In this document: positions 50,001-56,855 of the stretch, one piece after another
Layout of the letters: every line of letters starts with the position of its first letter
How positions within the stretch are numbered: the first letter of the stretch is position 1
Origin: Paenibacillus pasadenensis DSM 19293
GTDB taxonomy: Bacteria > Bacillota > Bacilli > Paenibacillales > Paenibacillaceae
Direction of reading: 5' to 3'
Assembly (NCBI RefSeq): GCF_000422485.1
Contig: NZ_KE383850.1
Span: 124,001 to 188,000, forward strand
Length of the DNA: 64,000 nucleotides
The notes under the pieces: model-generated
Databases searched by the model: none
What the model was told of the DNA's origin: nothing
The model's input: only the letters and a program-made list of their open reading frames with translations
Position numbers and translations under genes: made by a program

Positions 50001-52466
50001 ACGGAGCGGACGGTCCGCTTCCTCGTGCCGGACGAGAACCCGCTGGCGCCGGAGCTCGTCGCTCCGCTGCAAGGCGCGGACGTCTCCGGCTCCTCGGCGG
50101 AGCTGGCCGTGCGGGTCGCCGACCCGACGGGCGACGAGCTGAGCGTCGGCTTCTACGAGGGCTTCAAGCATAGCGCGGAGCGGAAGGAATCGTTCCGGGC
50201 GTACGCCGGCCAGGCGGCCGTCGAGCCGCCGCCGGTGCTGCGGCCGGAAGGCGAGCGCGAGCTGACGGCGGCCGAATACGCCCGCATCGCGTCGGCAGAC
50301 GGGGACAAGCTGGTGAACGACGCCACGGACGCTTTCCCGTACCACCGCTTCGAGATCAAGCTGGACGCGGCGGTGAAGCCGCAGGACGAGGTCCGTCTGG
50401 AGTGGAAGGGAAGCTCGCTCGCGGGCCGCAAGGTGACGCTGTACGCCTGGAGCGCGTCCGCAGCCAAGTGGGAGCGGCTGGCGCAGAACGTGCCGGCGGA
50501 CGAGGGGCCGTTCGAGCTGAGCGCCTCGGTGGAGGCAGGCGCCTACGCCGTGGACGGAGTCGTGCACGCGCTCGTGCAGGACGAGATCGCTGCCGCTCCG
50601 GCAGCCGCAGGCGGCGACGGGCAGGAGGGCGGAGCTGCCGCCACCGCCGCCTCGGGGCGGGGCTATGACTTCTCCTTCGTCTGGATGTCGGATACGCAGT
50701 ATTATTCCGAGAGCTGGCCTTTCATCTATGAGGGCAATACGAAGTGGGTGCTGGACAACCGCGATGCGATGGACATCCAGTATGTCATCCATACCGGCGA
50801 CATCGTGGACAAGTCGTACAAGCCCGAGCAGTGGGACAACGCCCAGCGGGCGATGAAGCCGTTCGACGACGCGGGCATGCCGTACGGCGTGCTGGCGGGC
50901 AACCATGACGTCGGCCACCAGACCGGCGACTATACGGAGTACGGGAAGCATTACGGCGAGGACCGCTTCAAGGACAAGCCGTACTACGGCGGCTCCTACG
51001 AGAACAACCGCGGCCACTACGACCTGATCTCCGCCGGCGGCCAGGACTTCATCATCGTCTACATGGGCTGGGGCATCGGCGAGGAGCAGATCCAGTGGAT
51101 CGACGGCGTGCTGAAGCAATATCCGGAACGCAAGGCGATTCTCGCCTTCCACGAGTACCTGCTCGTCTCCGGCAACCGCGCTCCGATCGCCGACGAGATC
51201 TACGAGCATGTCGTGACGAAGAACAAAAACGTGTTCGCCGTGCTGTCGGGCCACTACCATGACGCCGAGACGAAGATCGACGAGATCGACGACAACGGCG
51301 ACGGCGTGCCGGACCGCAAGGTGTACCAGATGCTCGCGGACTACCAGGGCGCGGAGATGGGCGGCCTCGGCTACATCCGGCTGATGCAGTTCAACCTCGC
51401 GGCGAACCGCGTGGACATCAAGACGTACTCGCCGTATCTCGACGACTACAACTACTACGATGCCGACGTGCATCCTGGCAAGGACGAGTTCAGCCTCGAA
51501 CTGAACCTGGCCCCGATGGTCAAGCGGGTCGCGACCGACTCGATGACCGCGAGCGTGTACACGCAGACGCCGATCGGCTCCGTGCAAAAGGCCGCGAGCG
51601 GCGCTGTCGCGCGCGCGGTATGGACCGGTCTGGCGGACGGGCTGCATCAATGGTATGCCGTCGCCCGCGACGAGCATAGCGGCTATGCGCGCTCCGACAT
51701 CTGGAGCTTCGCGGCGAAGGGCGGCGCAACGCCGACGCCGAAGCCGACGACAAGCCCGACACCGACGCCGAGCGCCGAGCCGACGCCGGGTACGGGCACC
51801 GGGCCGGGACCGATCGCGACGCCGACGCCAAGCGCGAGCCCGACGGCGAGTCCTTCGCCGAGCGCGGCTCCGTCGCCGACGCCGAGCGCCAGCCCGGCTC
51901 CAAGCGCAAGTCCTGCGCCGAAGTTCAGCGACGTCGAGCCGGGCCACTGGGCGGTCGGCGCGATCGGCCGCGCGGCAGCGCTCGGCATCGTGACGGGCGA
52001 CGCGGACGGCCGCTTCCGCCCGGACGCCGGCGTGAGCCGCGCCGAGCTGGCGACGATGCTCGGCCGCGCCCTCGGCTGGCCGGACGGCGGCCGCGCGGAC
52101 AGCTTCGCCGATGCGGCGAAAATTCCGGCGTATGCCCGCGGCTATGCCGCCCAAGCGGCAGCGGCCGGCATCATCGGCGGCTACGCGGACGGCACGTTCG
52201 GGCCGCAGCGCGCGTTGACGCGCGCCGAGCTCGCCGCCGTCCTGGCCCGCGCCGCCGGGCTGCAGACGCCGGCCGGCGCCAAGCCGGACTTCGCCGATGC
52301 GGCGAAGATTCCGGCCTGGGCGAAGCCGTACGTGGCGGCCGTGCAAGACGCCGGCCTCATGAACGGCATCGGCGGCGGCCAGTTCGCTCCGGCCCAGCCG
52401 GTGACGCGCGCCCAAGCGGCCGCGGCGCTGATCGGGCTGATCGACCTGCGGGCGAACCGCGGCTAA
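47001..52466 (+). CDS. Giant SLH-anchored surface protein with lamin-tail and calcineurin-like phosphoesterase domains
   Basis: 1821 residues from GTG 47001 (SD GAGGAGG 9 nt upstream; ATG 46932 lacks one). A basic 92-residue pre-sequence with a doubled SMRDGRRQQDGQ unit precedes the signal peptide (MPWRKWLAGGL...AAAAP, about 93-127). Then come lamin-tail domain 1 (about 135-290, VIVTEIVPDN), beta domain, lamin-tail domain 2 (about 426-595, LLVTEVTPDT...YEFIEIYNNT), Ig-like domains, a metallophosphoesterase (about 1222-1480: SDTQ, GDIVD, GNHD, FHEY, GHYHD), a Pro/Thr/Ser linker and three SLH repeats (about 1642-1815). Likely a surface phosphatase or nuclease held on secondary wall polymer. Confidence 0.9.
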   Translation: MPKEERRQGLQAQGWMTGNREASAGGTDSRIGEASGEKAAAVAACSMRDGRRQQDGQSSMRDGRRQQDGQRSVQAEPHRTLSLRGLQRRLRRMPWRKWLAGGLAASLIAGLLPVAGPLPQAAAAPAPNGGSLSPVIVTEIVPDNVGTDVYEFFELHNVSAAPQDVTDALYYRYTASSSPDLKFSLPANTVLAPGETKVFWNNTEKKALAAFNSFYKTELAESQVVSLPAQTGGFSAFANDGNRAVVVKSEGQDLAIAAYLKADISSSGTTLDVHYQASRTAEQGKYAVLAVPTPGSVEAGQLIAPPPPVVPGQPVLAHEPAASAKGGQALPIVAQVADGDGQPLQTATAAVYYRTVNQSVYKSAALRPADGGGTAFAGSIPAAAVAEETLYYYIQADNGGVKGTTPAAAVQVELPQADPDRVPPLLVTEVTPDTANIGGSDGYEFIEIYNNTDRELDFGDYKLYYRYPEKGPEADVVWASDPEQVTIPAQSAIVLWVINAANGSATAAQFNANFGSSLVEGQNLFRVHSAGMANGSPRALVIGTNAHVDIASASYEAADVKADKGIQYRYPTLGGKDMLNLGPAAAKSTPGSVEPWQLPARPVHAADDAAAPALLDRTGVAEADASKDLDIRLEAEDESGIKSVRLQYRTDKSDWASFYLTQDYNDTYYHYLIPAADLIGKSYVEYKAVASDGQNRTELPAVRVPVKDGRDKSPLRLNVAEGQFVRGVQTLKGTAEQHAPGELQLALDGKTVTEGVYASLEQDAYLAFDVSGVDYYFKNAVTIGKEILYTFMDPIPSWRTLLYPIGQERLKAGDNGIWIRVGSKSGPFDDRTEENKDDFQMRNVRLILADGTIIYDPAYADRSKVLEMGDKGKIEGIEFKFPLLAEQLRSRTYAWDTTAEADGKHEIVLTGPGGLSLARSVVVDNAAPVIAPTVEEGRTYRGAFAIDAAITDALSGVKAASVAATLDGKPVKLPYAATSSALGGGEHVLIIAAEDNAGNRTERTVRFLVPDENPLAPELVAPLQGADVSGSSAELAVRVADPTGDELSVGFYEGFKHSAERKESFRAYAGQAAVEPPPVLRPEGERELTAAEYARIASADGDKLVNDATDAFPYHRFEIKLDAAVKPQDEVRLEWKGSSLAGRKVTLYAWSASAAKWERLAQNVPADEGPFELSASVEAGAYAVDGVVHALVQDEIAAAPAAAGGDGQEGGAAATAASGRGYDFSFVWMSDTQYYSESWPFIYEGNTKWVLDNRDAMDIQYVIHTGDIVDKSYKPEQWDNAQRAMKPFDDAGMPYGVLAGNHDVGHQTGDYTEYGKHYGEDRFKDKPYYGGSYENNRGHYDLISAGGQDFIIVYMGWGIGEEQIQWIDGVLKQYPERKAILAFHEYLLVSGNRAPIADEIYEHVVTKNKNVFAVLSGHYHDAETKIDEIDDNGDGVPDRKVYQMLADYQGAEMGGLGYIRLMQFNLAANRVDIKTYSPYLDDYNYYDADVHPGKDEFSLELNLAPMVKRVATDSMTASVYTQTPIGSVQKAASGAVARAVWTGLADGLHQWYAVARDEHSGYARSDIWSFAAKGGATPTPKPTTSPTPTPSAEPTPGTGTGPGPIATPTPSASPTASPSPSAAPSPTPSASPAPSASPAPKFSDVEPGHWAVGAIGRAAALGIVTGDADGRFRPDAGVSRAELATMLGRALGWPDGGRADSFADAAKIPAYARGYAAQAAAAGIIGGYADGTFGPQRALTRAELAAVLARAAGLQTPAGAKPDFADAAKIPAWAKPYVAAVQDAGLMNGIGGGQFAPAQPVTRAQAAAALIGLIDLRANRG

Positions 52467-52483
52467 AAGGTGATATTCCGTTG

Positions 52484-52515
52484 CGGCCTCCCTTTAAACA
52501 GGGGAGGCCGTATTT
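52484..52515 (+). terminator. Terminator after the giant SLH protein
   Basis: CGGCCTCCC/GGGAGGCCG stem with a TTTAAACAGG loop, followed by TATTT; T-run is weak. Confidence 0.6.
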
Positions 52516-52612
52516 CTGTCTCTAGCATGAAGGAGGCAGGAGTATGTCATCCGATCGACGTATATACTAGAAACAGATAAAGGACATCAATTCCATTATT
52601 GAGGGTGAAGCG

Positions 52613-53797
52613 ATGCATATCGAAGGCTTAAGATTAAAAAACTATAAAGTGTTCAAAGATTTGAAATTAACGGATTTGCCTAATATGGTTGTTTTCCTGG
52701 GAGCAAATGGGTCGGGGAAATCGACTTTGTTTGATGCTTTTGGATTTTTACATGATTCTCTGGTGGACAATGTCCGTGCGGCGCTTACCAAACGAGGCGG
52801 GTTCAAGGAAGTCATTTCGCGAGGCGAAAAGGGACCGATTGAATTTGAAATCAAATTCAGGCCTGACCCGGAAGAGCCTCTTGTTACTTATGAGCTTCAC
52901 ATTGATCTGGACGAACGTGGGCTTCCCATTGTCAGCAAAGAACTTTTAAAGTATCGTCGAGGCAAGCATGGAAGGCCATGGCATTTCCTGGATTTCTCTA
53001 GAGGCTCAGGAACGGCAATTATCAATGAAGATGAGTATGGACAATCAGGCGTGGAGGAAAAAAGAGAAGAGCAAAAACTAGACTCCCCAGATATTTTAGC
53101 GATAAAGGGGTTAGGCCAGTTTCAAAAATTCAAGCAGGTGGCTGCATTTCGAAGGCTGATTGAAGGCTGGCATGTTTCTGATTTTCACATCTATGCGGCA
53201 CGTTCCAGCCAGGATGCCGGGTACGCGGAGCATCTTTCGACGACAGGGGAGAACCTTCCGCTCGTGGCCAAATTCCTCTACGAGCATCACCGTGAAAAAT
53301 TCAATGCGATTTTACGCAAAATGGAAGAAAGAGTGCCTGGAGTAAGTTCGGTTGAATCTACGGAGACGGAAGATGGCCGGATCGTGCTGAAATTTCAGGA
53401 TGGTTCCTTCAAGGATCCTTTCATTGCGCGTTATGTGTCGGATGGCACGATTAAAATGTTTGCTTATTTAGTGCTTTTGAATGATCCGAAGCCCCATCCG
53501 CTGCTTTGTATTGAAGAGCCGGAAAATCAGCTGCATCCAGACTTGTTATATGAACTTGCCGAAGAGTTCCGCTCCTATACCGAAGAGGGAGGACAGGTAT
53601 TTATTTCGACACACTCTCCAGATTTTGTGAACGGCATTGCTCTGAATGAGCTTTTCTGGCTGACCAAGCAAGAGGGATTCAGTCACGTCAGTCGGGCTGG
53701 CGATGTGGAAATTCTTCGTAATTTGGTTCGAGAAGGCGATCTTCCGGGATATCTCTGGAAGCAAGGCTTTTTTCAAGGAGCGGGTCCTCTCCAATGA
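52613..53797 (+). CDS. AAA_21-type ATPase (RecF/SMC-like ABC ATPase)
   Basis: 394 residues, low G+C. Walker A GANGSGKST (30-38), central insertion (about 60-230), signature region YVSDGTIKMFAYLVLL, Walker B LLCIEEPENQLHPDL (about 300-315) and the H-loop FISTHSPDF. The family powers defence and DNA-repair complexes. It overlaps the DUF4276 gene by 4 bp (ATGA). The ATG at 52613 follows GAGGGTGAAGCG. Its codon use differs from neighbours; with its partner it looks like an acquired two-gene anti-phage cassette. Confidence 0.88.
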   Translation: MHIEGLRLKNYKVFKDLKLTDLPNMVVFLGANGSGKSTLFDAFGFLHDSLVDNVRAALTKRGGFKEVISRGEKGPIEFEIKFRPDPEEPLVTYELHIDLDERGLPIVSKELLKYRRGKHGRPWHFLDFSRGSGTAIINEDEYGQSGVEEKREEQKLDSPDILAIKGLGQFQKFKQVAAFRRLIEGWHVSDFHIYAARSSQDAGYAEHLSTTGENLPLVAKFLYEHHREKFNAILRKMEERVPGVSSVESTETEDGRIVLKFQDGSFKDPFIARYVSDGTIKMFAYLVLLNDPKPHPLLCIEEPENQLHPDLLYELAEEFRSYTEEGGQVFISTHSPDFVNGIALNELFWLTKQEGFSHVSRAGDVEILRNLVREGDLPGYLWKQGFFQGAGPLQ

Positions 53798-54366
53798 TGC
53801 TTATCTTCCTCTTAGAAGAGATTTCAATGAAAGCTGCGCTCGATGAGCTTCTCCCTAAAGTGATCCCTCCTCAGGTAGCATTCATGACGATCAAGCATGA
53901 GGGGAAATCGGATTTGGAAAAGTCGATTCCGATCAAGCTGAAAGCCTTTCGTACGCCGCATACGTACTTTGTCATTTTGCGCGACAAGGACACGGGGGAT
54001 TGCATGGAAATAAAGAACCGCTTGAAATCGCTATGCGAAAAGGGAGGCAGGCCAGATACATTGGTTCGTATCGTCTGCCATGAGCTGGAATCGTGGTTTC
54101 TGGGCGATCTTCAGGCTGTCGAAAAAGCATTTTCACAAGAAGGCTTATCCGAGCTTCAAGAAAAGGCTAAGTATCGCGATCCTGATCGATTAGCCAATCC
54201 TGCCCAAGAATTAGGGAAATTGGTTCCTTATCGCAAGCTTGCTGGATCAAGGGCGATTTCGCCGTTCTTAAGCGTGGACGACAACAAATCCCGCAGCTTT
54301 CAAGTTTTTATAAGCGGCATTCATTCTCTACTTAAAAAAGCAGACCATCCGATTCAATCCTCTTGA
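53794..54366 (+). CDS. DUF4276-family protein paired with the AAA ATPase
   Basis: 190 residues. DUF4276 features: IFLLEEISMKAALDELLPKVIP (an acidic strand-helix start), YFVILRDKDTGDC, LVRIVCHELESWFLGDLQAVEKAF and KYRDPDRLANPAQEL...RAISPFL. The acidic residues E at LEE, D at RDKD and E at HELESW are arranged as in TOPRIM-like nuclease folds suggested for this family, so a metal-dependent nuclease role is plausible but unproven. The start codon is inside the ATPase stop (ATGATG). A terminator follows. Confidence 0.82.
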   Translation: MMLIFLLEEISMKAALDELLPKVIPPQVAFMTIKHEGKSDLEKSIPIKLKAFRTPHTYFVILRDKDTGDCMEIKNRLKSLCEKGGRPDTLVRIVCHELESWFLGDLQAVEKAFSQEGLSELQEKAKYRDPDRLANPAQELGKLVPYRKLAGSRAISPFLSVDDNKSRSFQVFISGIHSLLKKADHPIQSS

Positions 54367-54372
54367 TCCTCG

Positions 54373-54410
54373 AAACCATGGTGAAAGCGAAAGCAGCCGT
54401 GGTTTTTTTG
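54373..54410 (+). terminator. Terminator after the AAA/DUF4276 cassette
   Basis: AAACCATGG/CCGTGGTTT stem (one mismatch) with a GAAAGCGAAAGC loop and T7. Confidence 0.8.
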
Positions 54411-54418
54411 TTGGTCCT

Positions 54419-54436
54419 TTTAAACGAAATTTAACT
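54419..54436 (+). promoter_or_regulatory. Direct repeat TTTAAAC/TTTAACT upstream of the two-component genes
   Basis: TTTAAAC at 54419 and TTTAACT at 54430 start 11 bp apart, the spacing of OmpR-type regulator dimers on one face of the helix. The same motif and spacing recur at 61567. Confidence 0.6.
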
Positions 54437-54514
54437 ACCGCGCGGCCTTCGGGAAAGACTATGATGAAAGGATCAGCTAGCGGCTCGAACACAGGGAAGC
54501 GGAGGAGGCGGCGC

Positions 54515-55198
54515 ATGAACGGAAAAGCGAGGCTGCTGTACATCGAGGACGATCCGGAAATCGGCGGCTGGCTGTCGCGCGATCTGCGGGAGCGCGGCTA
54601 CGAGGTGGAGTGGCGGCAGAGCGGCGAAGGAGCGGAGGCGCTCGCGGAGACGGCCGACATGGCGATCCTCGACGTGATGCTGCCGGGACTGGACGGCTTC
54701 ACGGTCGGACAGAAGCTCAAGCGAGGCTGCCCCGGCCTGCCGATCCTCATGCTGTCCGCCCGCTCGGCTGTCGAGGACAAGCTGCAGGGACTGCGCTTCG
54801 CCGACGATTACATGACGAAGCCGTTCCATCCGGAGGAGCTGGCCGCCCGCATCGAGGTGCTGCTGCGCCGCTTCGGCAAGGGCGAGGACCAGCCGGTGCG
54901 TCTCGGGCATCTGCTCGTCCGCCCGCGCGAGCTGACCGTCACCGACGGAGAGAGCGGGGAGGAGATCGCGCTGACGCCGAAGCAGCTGCAGATTCTGCTT
55001 TTCCTGCTGCGCCACCCCGGACGCATCCTGACGAAGGAGCAGATCTACGAGTCGGTATGGGGCGAGCCCTACCTCGAGGGGGACAAGACGGTCATGGTGC
55101 ATATCCGCTACTTGCGCGAGCGCATTGAAAAGGACCCCGCCAACCCGTCGCTGATCGAGACGGTGCGCGGCATCGGCTACCGGGCGAGGCCGTCGTGA
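54515..55198 (+). CDS. OmpR-family response regulator
   Basis: 227 residues: receiver domain (acidic E11, D12, D13; phosphoacceptor D53 in ILDVMLPG; Lys in YMTKPF about 100) and winged-helix output domain (LTPKQLQILLFLLRHPGRILTKEQIYESVWG...DKTVMVHIRYLRERIE). The ATG at 54515 follows GGAGGAGG; the in-frame ATG at 54461 has none. It overlaps the kinase start by 4 bp. The 11-bp spaced TTTAAC repeats in its own promoter and in that of the ABC operon at 61.6 kb suggest what it binds. Confidence 0.9.
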   Translation: MNGKARLLYIEDDPEIGGWLSRDLRERGYEVEWRQSGEGAEALAETADMAILDVMLPGLDGFTVGQKLKRGCPGLPILMLSARSAVEDKLQGLRFADDYMTKPFHPEELAARIEVLLRRFGKGEDQPVRLGHLLVRPRELTVTDGESGEEIALTPKQLQILLFLLRHPGRILTKEQIYESVWGEPYLEGDKTVMVHIRYLRERIEKDPANPSLIETVRGIGYRARPS

Positions 55199-56646
55199 GC
55201 CGCCTGCCATCGCCCCGCCGCCTGCTCCGCCGACTCCGCCGGCCGTCGCTGCTCCTGCGCTACGGCGGCATCGTGCTGTCGGCGATCATCCTGCTGCCGC
55301 TGCTGCTCATGCTCGTCGGCGTCGTGACGATGACGTCGCTCGGCTGGCTATGGCCGCGGGACGAGCCGTCGATCTATTCGGACACGACGAAGCTGCGCCT
55401 CGCGTGGGAGGCGGAGGCGGCCGCGATGGGCGGGGAAAGTCCCGCTGAAGCGGCCGCCCGCATGGCGGCCTGGAAGGAGCGCTACCCCCGCACCTATATT
55501 TTTCGCGTCGATGCGGAGGGCCGGCTGCGGGACGTCATGCCGGCGCGCAAGGACTTGCCGTCCGTCTGGTCCGCGGCCTATACGGTCGAATATATGAAGG
55601 ATGCGGTGAGCGGCGACCGCTTCACGGTCGTCAGCTTCGTCGGCTCCTCGCGCACGGAGGGCTTCATCGCGATGGAGGTGCCGCGCTATTTGACGCTGCC
55701 CTACTCGCAGCGGATGGACCGCGTGAGCGGCGGCGTATACGCGGGCGGCGTGCTGCTCATGCTCGGCCTGTTCCTGCTCGTGTCGATGCTGTTCTTCCTG
55801 CGCATCCGCCGCCGCCTCGTGCGACTGCAGGCCGCGATGGAGCGCCCGTCGGCCGGCGGCCTGCCGGAGCCGGTCGAGCTGTCGGGCGCCGACGAGATCG
55901 GAAGGCTCGAGGGCAGCTTCAACGGCATGGTGCGCCAGCTCGAGGACGCCCGCCGCCGCGAGCGGCAGGAGGAGGAGCTGCGGCGGGATCTCATCGCCCG
56001 CCTCTCCCATGACCTGCGCACGCCGCTCACCGTGCTGCGGGCCCATGCGCATACGCTGGCCAAGGAGCCGCTCGGACCTTCCGGCCGCGAGTCGCTGTCG
56101 CTCATGACGGGCAAGCTCGATTATCTCTCGGAGATGATGGAGAACCTCTTTTCCTACAACCTGCTGTCCGCGGGCAAATATCCGTACCGTCCCGAGCGGC
56201 TCGACGCCGCCCGGCTCGTCCGCACGCAGCTGGCCGCCTGGTACCCGGCGTTCGAGCAGGCCGGCCTCGAGCTGGAGTCGGATCTGCCCGAGGAGCCGCT
56301 CTGGTGGACCGCCGATCCGCGCTGGCTGGAGCGCGTGCTCGACAACCTGCTGCTCAACGTGCTGCGCCACGCCGCCGCCGGGGGCTGGAGCGCCGTGCGC
56401 CTGTCGCCGGAGGCGGGCGGCACGCTCCGCGTCGAGGATCGCGGCCCCGGCATGGACGCTCCGTCCGCGGCCAAGGGCAGCGGCCTCGGGCTGGCGATCG
56501 CGGAGCTGATGCTGCGCGAGCAGGGGCTCAGCCGCACGGTCCGGTCTTCGCCGGAGGGAACGGTCGTGGAGATCCGGCCGGCGGAGCGGGCTGGCGCGGA
56601 CTCGGCCGCCGGCGGCTCGGCGGATCGAGGCGCAGATCAGCCCTGA
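55195..56646 (+). CDS. Sensor histidine kinase
   Basis: 483 residues. TM1 (about 25-50), extracytoplasmic domain of about 130 residues, TM2 (about 180-205), HAMP (about 206-255), phospho-His272 in RLSHDLRTP, N-box NLLLNVLRHAA, G1 EDRGPGM, G2 GSGLGLAIAE. The design is that of kinases that work with lantibiotic- or antimicrobial-peptide-responsive ABC transporters in Firmicutes. Coupled with the upstream regulator (ATGA-like overlap GTGAGC). The C-terminal 25 residues are low complexity. Confidence 0.88.
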   Translation: MSRLPSPRRLLRRLRRPSLLLRYGGIVLSAIILLPLLLMLVGVVTMTSLGWLWPRDEPSIYSDTTKLRLAWEAEAAAMGGESPAEAAARMAAWKERYPRTYIFRVDAEGRLRDVMPARKDLPSVWSAAYTVEYMKDAVSGDRFTVVSFVGSSRTEGFIAMEVPRYLTLPYSQRMDRVSGGVYAGGVLLMLGLFLLVSMLFFLRIRRRLVRLQAAMERPSAGGLPEPVELSGADEIGRLEGSFNGMVRQLEDARRRERQEEELRRDLIARLSHDLRTPLTVLRAHAHTLAKEPLGPSGRESLSLMTGKLDYLSEMMENLFSYNLLSAGKYPYRPERLDAARLVRTQLAAWYPAFEQAGLELESDLPEEPLWWTADPRWLERVLDNLLLNVLRHAAAGGWSAVRLSPEAGGTLRVEDRGPGMDAPSAAKGSGLGLAIAELMLREQGLSRTVRSSPEGTVVEIRPAERAGADSAAGGSADRGADQP

Positions 56647-56763
56647 GGCGGGAGGAGCCTCGGCCCGGCTCTGTCCGCAAGAGAGACGGCCTTCGCATCC
56701 CCACGCCGAACCTGCGGACAGGCGCCTAGCAACGCTGACGCTCAAGCGCTCCAAAACCTGAAC

Positions 56764-56802
56764 AGCCCGACCGGGATGACGCAATCCCGGTCGGGCTTTT
56801 TT
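56764..56802 (+). terminator. Terminator of the two-component operon
   Basis: AGCCCGACCGGGAT and its complement (14-bp stem, GACGCA loop) followed by T6. Confidence 0.9.
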
Positions 56803-56855
56803 CTACGGAGAAGGATTGCTCCGAGCCTTCGCCGGCAACCGGCGCGAACTCGCCC

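Noticed and set aside
46911-52415. An open minus-strand frame of about 1830 codons antisense to the giant SLH protein
   Set aside because: It mirrors codon positions of a high-GC gene, is Arg/Ala/Asp/Val-rich with no domain or start signal, while the plus frame has clear LTD, phosphoesterase and SLH domains.
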